From Peptacetobacter hominis (GTDB taxonomy: Bacteria > Bacillota > Clostridia > Peptostreptococcales > Peptostreptococcaceae): 64,000 bases of DNA. Both the position numbers and the translations under genes were made by a program. The notes below the pieces were generated by a model, which was not told the DNA's origin, searched no databases, and was given only the letters and a program-made list of their open reading frames with translations. Numbering within the stretch: the first letter of the stretch is position 1; each line of letters opens with the position of its first letter. The stretch lies in NCBI RefSeq assembly GCF_006861675.1, contig NZ_SGJB01000007.1:1-64000 (forward strand). The letters are read 5' to 3'. Shown here piece after piece: positions 18,342-28,645 of the stretch.

Positions 18342-19628
18342 ATGAAATTAAAACGTTATATTGTATTTTTAATTGGACTTTTCATAAATTCTTTGGGTGT
18401 AAGTATAATAACAAAGGCTGAACTTGGTACTTCGCCAATATCATCCATACCATATGTACTTAGTTTAAAGTTTCCTTTTTCATTAGGTGAATTTACAATA
18501 GCATTCAGTATTCTTTTAATTATTCTTCAGATTATGATTCTTAGGAAAAATTTTAAAATCGAGGATTTACTTCAAATTCCGATATCTATTATTTTCGGAT
18601 ATTTTATAGATTTCACTATGATTCTTTTATCTTCATTTAATCCAGAATTATATATACAAAAATTTATATTTTTACTTTTCGGATGTCTTGTTCTTGGATT
18701 TGGAGTTTATCTAGAGCTTGTTGCCAATGTAGCTATGTTACCTGGAGAATCATTTGTAAGAGCTGTAACCTCTACCTTAAAAACAAATTTCGGTTCAACA
18801 AAGGTTGCTTTTGACGTATCAATGAGTATAATAGCACTTATTTTATCATTTATTTTCTTTAAGTATGTAAATGGTGTAAGAGAAGGAACTATAGTAGCTG
18901 CTGTTCTAGTAGGATTTATAGCTAGAATATTCGAAAGAAGACTAAAAAAATTAGAGTTAATCTTATTCCCATATACAGAAAGCAATAACTATGATACAGA
19001 TTGCCATTCTGCACCAATTTATCCTAATATTATACTTATAGATAGACAATATGGGAGTGGCGGTCATGATATAGGAAAAGGACTTGCTGAAAAATTAGGC
19101 TATAGTTTTTATGATAATGAAATAATACAGCTTGCTGCAGGAACTACTGGATATTCAACTGAGTATATACAGAATATAGATGAAAAAATGAACAGTATAT
19201 TATTGTATGATTTTAAAAATCAGATGTATTCTCATACCTCCGAATATCAATCTCCAAATGATAAACTTTTTGTTGCTGAATCAAAAGTTATAAATGATCT
19301 TGCTGATAAAGGAAACTGCGTTATTGTAGGAAGATGTGCCGATTATATTTTAAGAAATAGAAAAAATTGTATAAAAATATTTCTTCATGCCTCATCTGAA
19401 TATAGAATAAATAGAATAATGGAAACAAATAATATAACTAGAAATGAAGCTATTTTGAAAATAAAGAAAGAAGATTCAAGGCGTGCTGGTTATTATTACT
19501 ACTATACAAATCGTATATGGGGAATGGTAAATAATTATAATATAACTCTTGATACAGGAATAGGAGTTGAATCATCAGAAAATATACTTTTAGATTTATA
19601 CAATAATACAATTAAAAATGTTTTATAA
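18342..19628 (+). CDS. Fusion of a YitT/YczE-like membrane domain and a cytidylate-kinase-like domain
   Basis: A 428-residue two-part protein. Residues 1 to about 205 hold five or six membrane helices with YczE/YitT-family features: GLFINSLGVSIITKAELGTSPISSIPY and VYLELVANVAMLPGESFVRAV. After a short linker, from about residue 225, comes a soluble domain of the cytidylate kinase-like family: DRQYGSGGHDIGKGLAEKLGYSFYDNEII, then GNCVIVGRCADYIL and a tyrosine-rich KEDSRRAGYYYYYTNRIWG. The phosphate loop is GSGGHDIG with no classical GKS/T, as is usual in this family, so kinase activity is unproven. The start is the ATG at 18342 after GGAAGGAG. The substrate of either half is unknown. Confidence 0.8.
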   Translation: MKLKRYIVFLIGLFINSLGVSIITKAELGTSPISSIPYVLSLKFPFSLGEFTIAFSILLIILQIMILRKNFKIEDLLQIPISIIFGYFIDFTMILLSSFNPELYIQKFIFLLFGCLVLGFGVYLELVANVAMLPGESFVRAVTSTLKTNFGSTKVAFDVSMSIIALILSFIFFKYVNGVREGTIVAAVLVGFIARIFERRLKKLELILFPYTESNNYDTDCHSAPIYPNIILIDRQYGSGGHDIGKGLAEKLGYSFYDNEIIQLAAGTTGYSTEYIQNIDEKMNSILLYDFKNQMYSHTSEYQSPNDKLFVAESKVINDLADKGNCVIVGRCADYILRNRKNCIKIFLHASSEYRINRIMETNNITRNEAILKIKKEDSRRAGYYYYYTNRIWGMVNNYNITLDTGIGVESSENILLDLYNNTIKNVL

Positions 19629-19768
19629 TTATTCTGGGAAATCTGTAGAATCCATTTACAGATTTCTTTTTTTGTGAATGATATTAAAATATGATAAAAT
19701 TAAGTTTATAAAATCAATATTTATGGTAAGTAATAAAAATAATTAATTTCGTCTATGGAGGAATATAA

Positions 19769-20296
19769 ATGAATAAATGCTTAATTGTAGTAGATATGCA
19801 AAATGATTTTGTAACAGGAAGTTTAGGAACTGATGAGGCAAAATCTATTGTGTCTAATGTTGTAGAAAAAGTAAAAAATTTTAAGGGTAAAGTAATCTTT
19901 ACCCAGGATACTCATGAAAAAAATTATCTGAATACTCAGGAGGGGAAAATTCTTCCTATTGAACACTGTATAAATAAAACAAGTGGATGGGATATAATAG
20001 ATCCATTAAAGGAAATCATCGACAATAAGGAATATTCAGTTTATACAAAAGGTTCTTTTGGGAGTATTGAACTTGCAGAATATATAAAAAATAAATACAA
20101 CAGCAATGAAATAGATTCAGTTGAATTAATTGGATTATGTACAGACATATGTGTGATAAGCAATGCTCTTATTATTAAAGCCCTATCTCCAGAAATTCCA
20201 ATATATTTAGATTCTTCATGTTGTGCCGGTGTTACTCCTGATAAACATGAGGCAGCATTAAAAACGATGGAAAGCTGTCAGATAATTGTTAAATAA
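19769..20296 (+). CDS. pncA: Nicotinamidase-type isochorismatase family hydrolase
   Basis: Hydrolyses nicotinamide to nicotinate, if the neighbour is the guide. The 175 residues have the cysteine-hydrolase triad Asp9 (VVDMQNDF), Lys94 (YTKGSF) and Cys128 (GLCTDICV). A metal site is suggested by D47/H49 (TQDTH) and the PIEHC histidine near 66. The gene lies 12 bp upstream of pncB on the same strand, which makes nicotinamidase much more likely than other isochorismatase-like reactions. The start follows ATGGAGG. Confidence 0.85.
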   Translation: MNKCLIVVDMQNDFVTGSLGTDEAKSIVSNVVEKVKNFKGKVIFTQDTHEKNYLNTQEGKILPIEHCINKTSGWDIIDPLKEIIDNKEYSVYTKGSFGSIELAEYIKNKYNSNEIDSVELIGLCTDICVISNALIIKALSPEIPIYLDSSCCAGVTPDKHEAALKTMESCQIIVK

Positions 20297-20308
20297 GGAG
20301 GTATAAAA

Positions 20309-21760
20309 ATGTTAAATTATGATAAAAGAAATCTTACTATGATGATGGACTTATATGAATTAACAATGGCAAATGGATATTTTCAAGGAGAAAATACTGA
20401 TAAGTATGTCGTATTTGATGTTTTCTATAGAAAAAATCCTGATGGTGGTGGTTATGCAATATTTGCTGGGCTTGAACAGATTATAGAATATATTGAAAAC
20501 ATGCATTTTGATGATGAAGATATATCTTATCTTGAAAGTCTGAATTTATTTGACAAAAAATTTCTTGAATATCTGAAACAATATAGATTCAGTGGAAATA
20601 TTTATGCCTTTGAAGAAGGTACAATTATGTATCCAAATGAGCCGGTTATAACAGTTGTAGCACCACTGATAGATGCTCAGCTCATAGAGACTGCTATTCT
20701 TGCTATATTTAATCATCAATCACTTATTGCTACTAAAACAAATAGAATCGTACAATCTGCAAAAGGAAGAAAGGTCTCTGATTTTGGGGCAAGACGTGCT
20801 CATAACATGGATGCAGCAATATATGGAGCGAGAGCTGCATATATTGGTGGTGCATCTGGTACAGCTACCGTGCTTGCAGGACAGAAATTTAATATTCCAG
20901 TTGGTGGAACTATGGCTCACAGCTGGGTTATGTATTATAAAGATGAATACAAAGCTTTTATGGAATATGCAAAAACATACCCTGATGAATCAGTCTTTCT
21001 TGTAGATACATATGATGTTCTTCATTCTGGTATTCCAAATGCAATAAAAGTAGCAAAAGAATATCTTGAACCAAAAGGTAAAAGGCTTAAAGGTATAAGA
21101 CTTGATTCGGGAGACCTCGCATATTTATCAAAGGAAGCCAGAAAAATATTAGATTCAAACGGAATGGAAGACTGTAATATAATTGTTTCTAATAGTTTAG
21201 ACGAATATACTATATCATCTATTTTAAATCAAGGTGGAGAAATTGATAGTTTTGGGGTTGGAGAAAGGCTTATTACAGCTAAAAGTGATCCCGTGTTTGG
21301 TGGTGTTTATAAAATAGCTGCTGTAGAAGAAAATAGTAAGTTTGAACCACGTATAAAAATATCTGAAACAGTAGAAAAAATAACAAATCCAGGATGGAAA
21401 CAGGTTTACAGAGTATACAATTCTGATGGACATGCCATTGCAGATTTAATAACGGAAAGTGATGAAAAACCGGATTTGAAAAACAAATATCGCTATGTAG
21501 ATCCTGAAAAACCTTGGAAGAACAGATATTTTGAAAACTGTACTATTAAGAAGCTTCAAAAACCGGTTATATTGGATGGCAAAAAAGTTTATGAAAATAA
21601 ATCATTATCTGATATACAGAGTTATGTTAGAAAACAACTTTCTGAAGAAATATGGACTGAAGAGCAGAGATTTGAAAATCCTCATAAACACTATATAAAT
21701 ATGAGTCCGGAATACTATGAAATGAAAATGAATTTACTCAATGAAAGTAGAGGAGAATAA
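20309..21760 (+). CDS. pncB: Nicotinate phosphoribosyltransferase
   Basis: Joins nicotinate and PRPP, with ATP, to give nicotinate mononucleotide for NAD salvage. The 483 residues show the N-terminal TMMMDLYELTMANGYF, the family block VSDFGARRAHNMDAAIYGARAAYIGGASGTATVLAG (about 153-188, including the catalytic histidine region), VGGTMAHSWVM, and the phosphate-binding GIRLDSGDLAYLS (about 262-274). Length matches the type-2 Gram-positive form. AAGGAGG overlaps the end of the pncA-like gene, so the pair is an operon closed by a terminator. Confidence 0.95.
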   Translation: MLNYDKRNLTMMMDLYELTMANGYFQGENTDKYVVFDVFYRKNPDGGGYAIFAGLEQIIEYIENMHFDDEDISYLESLNLFDKKFLEYLKQYRFSGNIYAFEEGTIMYPNEPVITVVAPLIDAQLIETAILAIFNHQSLIATKTNRIVQSAKGRKVSDFGARRAHNMDAAIYGARAAYIGGASGTATVLAGQKFNIPVGGTMAHSWVMYYKDEYKAFMEYAKTYPDESVFLVDTYDVLHSGIPNAIKVAKEYLEPKGKRLKGIRLDSGDLAYLSKEARKILDSNGMEDCNIIVSNSLDEYTISSILNQGGEIDSFGVGERLITAKSDPVFGGVYKIAAVEENSKFEPRIKISETVEKITNPGWKQVYRVYNSDGHAIADLITESDEKPDLKNKYRYVDPEKPWKNRYFENCTIKKLQKPVILDGKKVYENKSLSDIQSYVRKQLSEEIWTEEQRFENPHKHYINMSPEYYEMKMNLLNESRGE

Positions 21761-21766
21761 AAATTA

Positions 21767-21791
21767 AGCAGCAGGTATATAACCTGCTGCT
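21767..21791. terminator. Bidirectional terminator after pncB
   Basis: A perfect 10-bp stem AGCAGCAGGT / ACCTGCTGCT with a 5-nt loop, T-rich on both flanks, between convergent genes. Confidence 0.9.
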
Positions 21792-21794
21792 ATT

Positions 21795-22589
21795 TTATCT
21801 TGAGTTTATGCTATTAATAATACTGATTGCTTCAGAAACATTTTTCACAACATATGAAGCGGATTCCTTGACATCATCTCTTCCATTTTCCATAGCAAAG
21901 CTATATTTAAATCCTTTTAACATGGAAATATCATTTGGAGAATCTCCTATTGTAGCTATTTCATCGTGTGATATATTTTCCTTTTCAATTACAAAATTTA
22001 TACCGGATTCTTTTGAAACTCCCATAGGAACTATATTAATAGTACTTTCACTAGAAAAATATATATCAAGCTCATTTCCAAATTCATCTATTAATATTTT
22101 TTCAATTCTTGCTAACTCTTTTTCATCTTCACATGCAACACCAATATTTCCTATCATATTATCAAAACTTTCTTTTTTAGTAAATTCTGGATCTATGATA
22201 TAATCTTTCGAATAGTGGCTAAAAGCCTTACTCTCTTCAAGAATAACAGTTTCACCTTTATATTTAAAGTATATCTGTGCATCAACTGATTTATTTATTT
22301 CTATGTTTTCAAATGATTTTATAACTCTTTTTGCAATATCATCATCAAGAGTTCCTTTAAAAATAATCTCAAGATTATTATCGTATATAAAAGATCCATT
22401 CTCACATATAAAATATCCATTCAAAGAAATATAATTCTTAACCATTTTATAACCTTGTTTGAATATTCTTCCGGTCGCTACATTGAATACACCATTTTTT
22501 TCGAAATTTGATATTGAGTCTATATCATCATTACTTATACCATTGTTATATAAAGTTCCATCTAAGTCACAAAAAATATATTTTATCAT
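21795..22589 (-). CDS. HAD superfamily Cof-type hydrolase
   Basis: A 264-residue type-IIB HAD phosphatase. The catalytic loop is FCDLDGTLY (Asp8 nucleophile, Asp10 acid), with motif II VATGRIF, motif III lysine in the GVSKESGINF region (about 193-202) and motif IV ATIGDSPNDISMLKGF near 216-231. The large C2 cap sits between. Such enzymes dephosphorylate sugar phosphates or FMN; the exact substrate cannot be read. It follows the lipid kinase gene by 15 bp, with a ribosome site overlapping that gene's stop codon and an 11-base spacing. Confidence 0.88.
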   Translation of the reverse strand: MIKYIFCDLDGTLYNNGISNDDIDSISNFEKNGVFNVATGRIFKQGYKMVKNYISLNGYFICENGSFIYDNNLEIIFKGTLDDDIAKRVIKSFENIEINKSVDAQIYFKYKGETVILEESKAFSHYSKDYIIDPEFTKKESFDNMIGNIGVACEDEKELARIEKILIDEFGNELDIYFSSESTINIVPMGVSKESGINFVIEKENISHDEIATIGDSPNDISMLKGFKYSFAMENGRDDVKESASYVVKNVSEAISIINSINSR

Positions 22590-22604
22590 CTAATCTGTCA
22601 TCTC

Positions 22605-23498
22605 CTATAAGTCTATTCCTAATACCTCTATAGCTCCCTCTATACATTCTATGCATAGAGGAAAAGAAGGGCCTTTTTCTCCATCAATATCTGTTCCTAA
22701 ATCACTCTCATCGCAATCAATTACAAGTTTTTTTGTCTTAAAATATAATATTTCATCATCTGTATCAAAATCTAAATGTTCTCCTTTAAGAACTCCTATA
22801 AAAACAGGGATAGATTTTGGAATAGGCATCCCTTTAAATATAATAACATCCAGATATCCATCGTCAAACTCTGATTTATATGCAAGGTTGATATTTCCCG
22901 CTGTCTTTCCATTAAAAACAAGCAATAAATACATATTGCCAGAATAAGATACTTCATCTGATGTAACAGTTACATTAAATTCTCTCATAGAAAGAGCCTC
23001 TTCTATTCCTTTAATATAGTATCCTATTCTACCAAAAGAATTCTTCATATGAGTATTTATTTTCTGTGATACATCTGTAAACATTCCAGAACTTGCTACA
23101 TTTATAAAATACTTATTGTTTACTTTTCCAATATCAATTTTTTTAGATTTTGAACTTATTATATTTTTGATAGCTTCTTCAGGTTCAAAACTTAACCCTA
23201 AAGCATTTGCAAAATCATTGGCGGTTCCTGAGGGAATTATCCCTATAGGAATATTAATATCTCTTTTTTTAAGTTCATTTACAATTAGATCTATTGTACC
23301 ATCTCCACCACAGATTACAATATGATCGTATGAATCATCAATATCACATATTGAAATATATGCTGGTATATCATAATCAAGTCTATATGGTATTACATAA
23401 TATCCATTTTTCTGATATACTCTTATAATATCATCAAGTCTTGATGCGATTTTTTTTTCTCCAGAATTTGGATTATATATAAATTTAACTTTTTTCAT
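22605..23498 (-). CDS. Diacylglycerol kinase-family lipid kinase (DgkB/YegS type)
   Basis: A 297-residue soluble lipid kinase that probably phosphorylates diacylglycerol or a related lipid at the membrane. It has NPNSGEKK at residues 9-16, the nucleotide motif VICGGDGTIDLIVNEL near 72-87, and GIIPSGTANDFANALGL near 96-112. The C-terminal domain is a typical beta sandwich with the dxxDG-like FDDGYLDVIIF. It is the second gene of the LUD/lipid kinase/HAD operon. Family is secure; substrate is not. Confidence 0.88.
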   Translation of the reverse strand: MKKVKFIYNPNSGEKKIASRLDDIIRVYQKNGYYVIPYRLDYDIPAYISICDIDDSYDHIVICGGDGTIDLIVNELKKRDINIPIGIIPSGTANDFANALGLSFEPEEAIKNIISSKSKKIDIGKVNNKYFINVASSGMFTDVSQKINTHMKNSFGRIGYYIKGIEEALSMREFNVTVTSDEVSYSGNMYLLLVFNGKTAGNINLAYKSEFDDGYLDVIIFKGMPIPKSIPVFIGVLKGEHLDFDTDDEILYFKTKKLVIDCDESDLGTDIDGEKGPSFPLCIECIEGAIEVLGIDL

Positions 23499-23508
23499 AA
23501 TATGCCTC

Positions 23509-24150
23509 TTAATATCCTAATACTTCATTTAAAAATATTACATGCATTCTTCCCTTTGAACGCTGTTTTTTGATAGTTACATAATCGCAGCATATTCTGT
23601 CAGAACTTGAACAATACGCACATGACCCAGAAATAGAACATGGTGTATCTGTATTAAGTCTTTTAGCATTTGCAGGAGCTGCTATATTTCTCACTCTTTC
23701 TATTGCTTCCTGCTCGTTTTTTACAATTTTATTTACACCTGAAATAACAATTACTTTATCTGGTCCATAAATCATAGCAGCAACTCTGTTTCCGTTACCA
23801 TCTACATTATATAACTCTCCATTTTCTGTAATTGCATTTGAACTCGTAAAATAAGCATCTGCGAAAAAAGACTTTCTGTATATCTCCTTTATATCATTTG
23901 CCGAAAGCCCTTCTTTATATCTGTCAAGAAAGTTATAATCACTGCCTCTTAAAAAGTCAATTATATCTGTCTCGAAAAGAGTCATAGAACCACCACACGA
24001 TACTGTGCTACCACTTTTAACAATAGATTTTATTGTTGATATAAGTTCATCTTTATCTTTTGCAAAGTATCCATTGATATTATTGTTTTCAAGAGCTCTT
24101 ATAGTTTTTTCTATTTTCTTTTCATTCAGCCATTTCATATTATTATCCAT
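23509..24150 (-). CDS. LUD domain (DUF162, LutC-like) protein
   Basis: A protein of about 213 residues with the LUD fold found in LutB/LutC and many stand-alone proteins. It shows VSCGGSMTLFETDIIDFL, FADAYFTSSNAITENGELYNVDGNGNRVAAMIYGPDKVIVISGVNKIV (about 98-145) and a cysteine-rich tail CSISGSCAYCSSSDRICC. The tail could bind metal, but stand-alone members with this tail have no defined reaction. A GTG at 24159 overlaps the AAAGGGGTG ribosome site, so the ATG at 24150 is preferred. It is the first gene of a three-gene leftward operon. Confidence 0.8.
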   Translation of the reverse strand: MDNNMKWLNEKKIEKTIRALENNNINGYFAKDKDELISTIKSIVKSGSTVSCGGSMTLFETDIIDFLRGSDYNFLDRYKEGLSANDIKEIYRKSFFADAYFTSSNAITENGELYNVDGNGNRVAAMIYGPDKVIVISGVNKIVKNEQEAIERVRNIAAPANAKRLNTDTPCSISGSCAYCSSSDRICCDYVTIKKQRSKGRMHVIFLNEVLGY

Positions 24151-24251
24151 AAAAAACACCCCTTTATATGTTTGTTATTTATATCTATATGATAACATAT
24201 AAAGAGCTAACTACTCCATATATTATATCTAATATATATTAATATTTATAA

Positions 24252-24773
24252 TTATCTGTAAATATATTTATGTAGAATAGATGATTTGTCAAAAGCAAAT
24301 CCTAGTATTATAAATACTATACTACTTCCTATAGGCTGTATCATCCCTATAGTACTTAATATGAATGCAGACCAAAAATTCCCTATTATGACTCCCTCTG
24401 CAATCATATATAAAACTGTACCTATAATACCTGCAAATATAGAACCTATTATATTCCTTTTAGATACGATTTTTTCTCCTTTTTTAAAAAATAGTACAAG
24501 AATAGGTTTTATTATAATGGTAGGAATTGCCCATATTGCAGAACCTGTTGATATATCAGCTAACCGAGCTCCAACTGCAGCCGTAGCCATTGCATATGGT
24601 GTTGGTAATATAACTGCTGAAAGATATATAAATGCATCTCCTATATGCACATATCCCCCATTAATTCCCATAGGTATATGTAATATATATCCGGTTGTAA
24701 TAAAAATAAGTGCTGCCAATAAAGATGATAATACTAGAATGTTATTATTGTTTTTAGAATTTAAATTCGACAT
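24252..24773 (-). CDS. ECF transporter S component, TIGR04002-like
   Basis: A 173-residue protein with about six helices. NGGYVHIGDAFIYLSAVILPTPYAMATAAVGARLADI matches substrate-binding S components of energy-coupling factor transporters, nearest to the TIGR04002 group. Such proteins bind a vitamin or precursor and borrow the shared EcfA/A'/T module, which is not encoded here. The frame is open upstream to 24854, but AAAGGAGAG places the start at the ATG at 24773. It diverges from a DeoR-family regulator with repeated motifs between them, so that regulator may control it. Substrate unknown. Confidence 0.8.
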   Translation of the reverse strand: MSNLNSKNNNNILVLSSLLAALIFITTGYILHIPMGINGGYVHIGDAFIYLSAVILPTPYAMATAAVGARLADISTGSAIWAIPTIIIKPILVLFFKKGEKIVSKRNIIGSIFAGIIGTVLYMIAEGVIIGNFWSAFILSTIGMIQPIGSSIVFIILGFAFDKSSILHKYIYR

Positions 24774-24806
24774 ATTTCTCTCTCCTTTATTAATTGTTTG
24801 ATATAT

Positions 24807-24876
24807 ATGATACAATAAATCATACAATATTTGAATAAAATTTGATAATTCCATTATTTTTCATAAATTGTATGAT
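24807..24876. promoter_or_regulatory. Three TGATACAAT-like repeats between the ECF S gene and the DeoR gene
   Basis: ATGATACAAT (24807-24816), ATCATACAAT (24819-24828) and the inverted copy ATTGTATGAT (24867-24876) share one 10-base core. Repeated, partly inverted sites in a divergent intergenic region are what a DeoR-type operator looks like. Confidence 0.45.
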
Positions 24877-24985
24877 AACAAAGTTATGGTATATATTATC
24901 AATAATTATTAATTCATCTTCTTTCATATTGAAATTGAAATTCCCATATGATAAAATTTATCTAATTATAAACAGGAGGTATACA

Positions 24986-25750
24986 ATGTTTGCTGAAGAA
25001 AGAATACAGGATATCCTTGATACACTTAAAAAAGATGGGAAGGTAAAAGTAAAAGATTTAAGCACAAAATACAGCGTAACGGAAGACTGTATACGAAAGG
25101 ATTTAAAAGCACTTGAGAAAATAGTACCTATAAAAAGAATTTATGGTGGTGCCGTTCTTCATAGGGAATCTCTTGCCTATCATTCAACAAAACAGAGACT
25201 TGGAGAAAATATAGATATAAAAAGAAAAATAGCAGAAAAAGCATTTGATATGGTAAATAATATGGAAACTATATTTCTTGATGTATCTACAGTTAATCTT
25301 ATTTTAGCGGAACTTCTTGCAAAAAGTGGTAAAAAACTTACTATTGTTACAAATATGGTTGATATATTAAATCTGTTTACAAATATTGATCATAATATTC
25401 AAGTTGTTTCCGCTGGCGGAATACTAAACTCTACTATAAATGGTTTTGTGGGTGCATCAACAATTGATTTTCTTTCTAACTATAAATTTGATAAATCTTT
25501 TATTGGTACAGGGGGAATTGATGTTCCTTCAAATTGTTTGACAATATTTGAAATAGATGACGGTCTTACAAAAAAAAGTGTTATGGAAAATAGTAGAGAA
25601 ATATATGTGGTAGCAGAATCAAAAAAGTTTGCATTTGATTGTGCTTACCAGTTTTATTCACTTGATAATATTGATGCGATTATAACAGATGAAAAACCTG
25701 ATAGTGACACAATAAAACTTCTTGACGAATATAATATAACTATTGTATAA
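24986..25750 (+). CDS. DeoR/GlpR family transcriptional regulator
   Basis: A 254-residue regulator. The N-terminal helix-turn-helix begins FAEERIQDILDTLKKDGKVKVKDLSTKYSVTEDCIRKDLKALEK, and YGGAVL near 63-68 is the family linker. The C-terminal DeoR sensor domain, which usually binds a sugar phosphate, includes KRKIAEKAFDMV, FLDVSTVNLILAELL and IGTGGIDV. The frame runs upstream to 24842, but AGGAGG at about 24974-24979 points to the ATG at 24986. It probably regulates the divergent ECF S gene, itself, or both. The effector is unknown. Confidence 0.9.
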   Translation: MFAEERIQDILDTLKKDGKVKVKDLSTKYSVTEDCIRKDLKALEKIVPIKRIYGGAVLHRESLAYHSTKQRLGENIDIKRKIAEKAFDMVNNMETIFLDVSTVNLILAELLAKSGKKLTIVTNMVDILNLFTNIDHNIQVVSAGGILNSTINGFVGASTIDFLSNYKFDKSFIGTGGIDVPSNCLTIFEIDDGLTKKSVMENSREIYVVAESKKFAFDCAYQFYSLDNIDAIITDEKPDSDTIKLLDEYNITIV

Positions 25751-25784
25751 AAATATCATCATAAAACTTTGTTTCTAATACAGT

Positions 25785-25812
25785 AAAAAGAGAGCTATTA
25801 AGCTCTCTTTTT
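25785..25812. terminator. Bidirectional terminator between the DeoR gene and mgtA
   Basis: A perfect 12-bp stem AAAAAGAGAGCT / AGCTCTCTTTTT with an ATTA loop between convergent genes. Confidence 0.92.
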
Positions 25813-25814
25813 AT

Positions 25815-28550
25815 TTAAAGTAATTCTCCAAATCTTTTTACATATGCCTTTTTAAATATAGTAGCAACAATCATGTAAAGTAAAATACATGGAAGTAAGT
25901 ACATAAAGAAAGTCATTGGTAATGCTGAGAATCCTATTATATTTCCAAAATTTGTAAATGGTATTAATGTAAGAACCATTATTCCAGTAAATGTAAGAAT
26001 TGTAAGAGGCTTTGATGCTCTACTCTGGATAAATGGTATTTTAGGAGTTCTTATCATATGTATTACAAGAGTTTGACTCCACATAGATTCTATAAACCAT
26101 CCAGCCTGGAACATTGCTATATATGCTGCCTGAACATGTATTAATTCCTGTCCAGAAAAATGAGTTGCTAAGTCATTAAAAAGTACTCCTCCAGAAACAA
26201 CCATTGGGCATAGTATGAAATACATAAAAGCATATGTAAGCCAATCAAATATAGAACTTGTAGGTCCTATCCACATCATAAATCTACCTACAGATGATGC
26301 ATCCCATTTTCTTGGTTTTAAAAGATATTCCTTATCAACATTATCCCATGGAATAGCTGTACAACTAAGATCATATATAAGATTTAGTATTATAAGATGT
26401 ATACTCATCATAGGTAAAAAAGGAAGTAAAGCTGATGCTGCCAATACAGAAAACATATTGCCGAAATTCGAAGAAGCTGTCATTTTTATGTATTTTATCA
26501 TATTTGCATACGTCTTTCTTCCCTCTATGATTCCCTCTTCAAGAACCATCAAATCATTTTCAAGAAGAATTATGTCAGCAGATTCTTTTGCAATATCTAC
26601 TGCTGTGTCTACAGAAATACCTATATCTGATTTTTTCATAGCCGGAGCATCATTTATACCATCTCCCATGAAACCTACACAATGCCCGTTATTTCTTAAA
26701 GCAGTTACTACCCTTGATTTCTGTTCAGGAGAAAGTTTTGCGAATATAGTTGTCTTTTCTACAGCATCTGAAAGTTCAAAATCACTCATGTACGAAATTT
26801 CTGTACCTAAAAGAGTATTTGACGTGTCAATTCCAACGTAACTACATATGGCTTCTGTAACAGTTTCATTATCACCTGTAAGAATTTTTGTTGTAACTCC
26901 ATATTCTTTTAATGCTTCTATAGCTTTTGCTGCTGTTTCTTTAGGTGGATCAAGAAAAGCTAGGTATCCGATAAGTACCATTTCATTTTCATCATCTTTT
27001 CTCAGTTCTTTTGAGAATATATTCTTTTGAGCAACTGCTATTACTCTAAAACCTTTTTTGTTCAAATCCAGTACAGACTTAAGGATTTTATTTTTTAATT
27101 TATGGTCAATTTTTTTTATAGAACCATTTATCTCAGCATAAGAACATATAGAAATCATTTCTTCAACAGCACCTTTTGTTATCATCTGTTTTTTACCTTT
27201 TCTATCTTCCACTGAAACAGATAATCTTCTTCTTGAAAAATCAAATGGTATCTCGTCTACTTTGATATATTCCTCAGAAAGATCTGTAAGTGTCTTATCT
27301 ATATTTTCTTCCTCTTCTGTTTTTTTAATGATAGCTATATCCATAAGATTTCTATAACCTGTCTGAAAATAACTATTAAGATATGCATGTCTTAGTACTC
27401 TTGAGTCTTCATTGCCATCAAGATTTAGATGATATTCAAGAACAACATTATTTTGTGTAATAGTACCTGTTTTATCTGTACATAGAATATCTATTGCTCC
27501 AAAATTTTGTATTGAATTAAGATTTTTTACAATGGTTTTTTTCTTCGACATTGCAACTGCACCTTTTGCAAGACATGTAGTAACAATCATAGGAAGCATT
27601 TCCGGTGTAAGCCCTACTGCAACTGATATTCCAAATAGAAATGCCTCTGGCCAGTTTCCTTTTGTTATTCCATTTACTATAAATACTATTGGAACCATTA
27701 TAAGCATGAATCTTATAAGTACCATTGAAACTTTGTTTACACCCTTTGTAAAACTTGTTTCTTCTCGATCTTCAGAGACAGAATCAGCAATATCTCCAAA
27801 TATCGTATTCTTTCCTGTAGCTATAGCTACAGCTTTTGCTGTACCACTTATAACATTACTGCCCATAAAGGATATATTTCTATAGTCTGTAATATTTATT
27901 GACTCTCTTTCATATATACAATCTATTTTTTCAATAGGTTCACTTTCTCCTGTAAGAGATGATTGGTTTACAAAGAAATCTTTTGATTCTACTATTCTTA
28001 CATCTGCTGGTATCATATCTCCTACTGAAAGCATTATTATATCACCAACAACAATATCATCAATTTTTACATCAATGGCTTTTCCATTTCTTATAACAGT
28101 GCATGTTACTGCTATCATATCAAGTAGTTTTTCGGCTGCATTTCCAGATTTTGTTTCTTGAACAAATCTTAATGTTCCAGAAATAAAAACCATTATAACT
28201 ATTATTCCAACAGTCATAAAATCAACTTCACCAGGATTTCCATCAAGAATAGGTTTTATTATATCTGTAAAGCCTGATACTATTGCAAGACAGAAAAGTA
28301 TCGCTGTGAAAGGATTTATAAAAGATTCCATAATCCTTCTTAGAACACTTTTTTTACTTTTATGTGCCACTTCATTACTTCCATATATATCCCTGTTTTT
28401 TAGTATCTGCCCTCCGCCTAATCCGTCATGACATGTACTATACTTATTCATGATAGACCTTATATCATGAGTCGCTGCAAAAGTAATTTCTTTATCAGCA
28501 GTTTCTCTAAGAGATATTATATCTCTATCTTTTTTTGTTTTTATTGTCAT
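25815..28550 (-). CDS. mgtA: Magnesium-importing P-type ATPase (MgtA family)
   Basis: A 911-residue P3B-type ATPase. It has an N-terminal cation-ATPase domain of about 75 residues, ten predicted helices, the A-domain loop [11 protein letters not shown] (about 205-215), M4 [18 protein letters not shown], the phosphorylation site [15 protein letters not shown] in the N domain, and the hinge [21 protein letters not shown]5 reads [25 protein letters not shown], as in MgtA. The start is the ATG at 28550 after GGAGG; an ATG at 28565 overlaps the ribosome site. A 133-bp leader separates it from the regulator upstream on the same strand. Confidence 0.92.
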   Translation of the reverse strand: MTIKTKKDRDIISLRETADKEITFAATHDIRSIMNKYSTCHDGLGGGQILKNRDIYGSNEVAHKSKKSVLRRIMESFINPFTAILFCLAIVSGFTDIIKPILDGNPGEVDFMTVGIIVIMVFISGTLRFVQETKSGNAAEKLLDMIAVTCTVIRNGKAIDVKIDDIVVGDIIMLSVGDMIPADVRIVESKDFFVNQSSLTGESEPIEKIDCIYERESINITDYRNISFMGSNVISGTAKAVAIATGKNTIFGDIADSVSEDREETSFTKGVNKVSMVLIRFMLIMVPIVFIVNGITKGNWPEAFLFGISVAVGLTPEMLPMIVTTCLAKGAVAMSKKKTIVKNLNSIQNFGAIDILCTDKTGTITQNNVVLEYHLNLDGNEDSRVLRHAYLNSYFQTGYRNLMDIAIIKKTEEEENIDKTLTDLSEEYIKVDEIPFDFSRRRLSVSVEDRKGKKQMITKGAVEEMISICSYAEINGSIKKIDHKLKNKILKSVLDLNKKGFRVIAVAQKNIFSKELRKDDENEMVLIGYLAFLDPPKETAAKAIEALKEYGVTTKILTGDNETVTEAICSYVGIDTSNTLLGTEISYMSDFELSDAVEKTTIFAKLSPEQKSRVVTALRNNGHCVGFMGDGINDAPAMKKSDIGISVDTAVDIAKESADIILLENDLMVLEEGIIEGRKTYANMIKYIKMTASSNFGNMFSVLAASALLPFLPMMSIHLIILNLIYDLSCTAIPWDNVDKEYLLKPRKWDASSVGRFMMWIGPTSSIFDWLTYAFMYFILCPMVVSGGVLFNDLATHFSGQELIHVQAAYIAMFQAGWFIESMWSQTLVIHMIRTPKIPFIQSRASKPLTILTFTGIMVLTLIPFTNFGNIIGFSALPMTFFMYLLPCILLYMIVATIFKKAYVKRFGELL

Positions 28551-28645
28551 AAAAAACACCTCCATTGAATATATATTTTTGTAGAAGAAACTTAACTTCT
28601 ATTTAAATTATATATTCTGGAAGTGTTTAATAATATCTATTAACT

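Noticed and set aside
26215..26841. 208-codon open frame opposite mgtA
   Set aside because: Antisense shadow of the conserved ATPase hinge and M5 region; no start signals.
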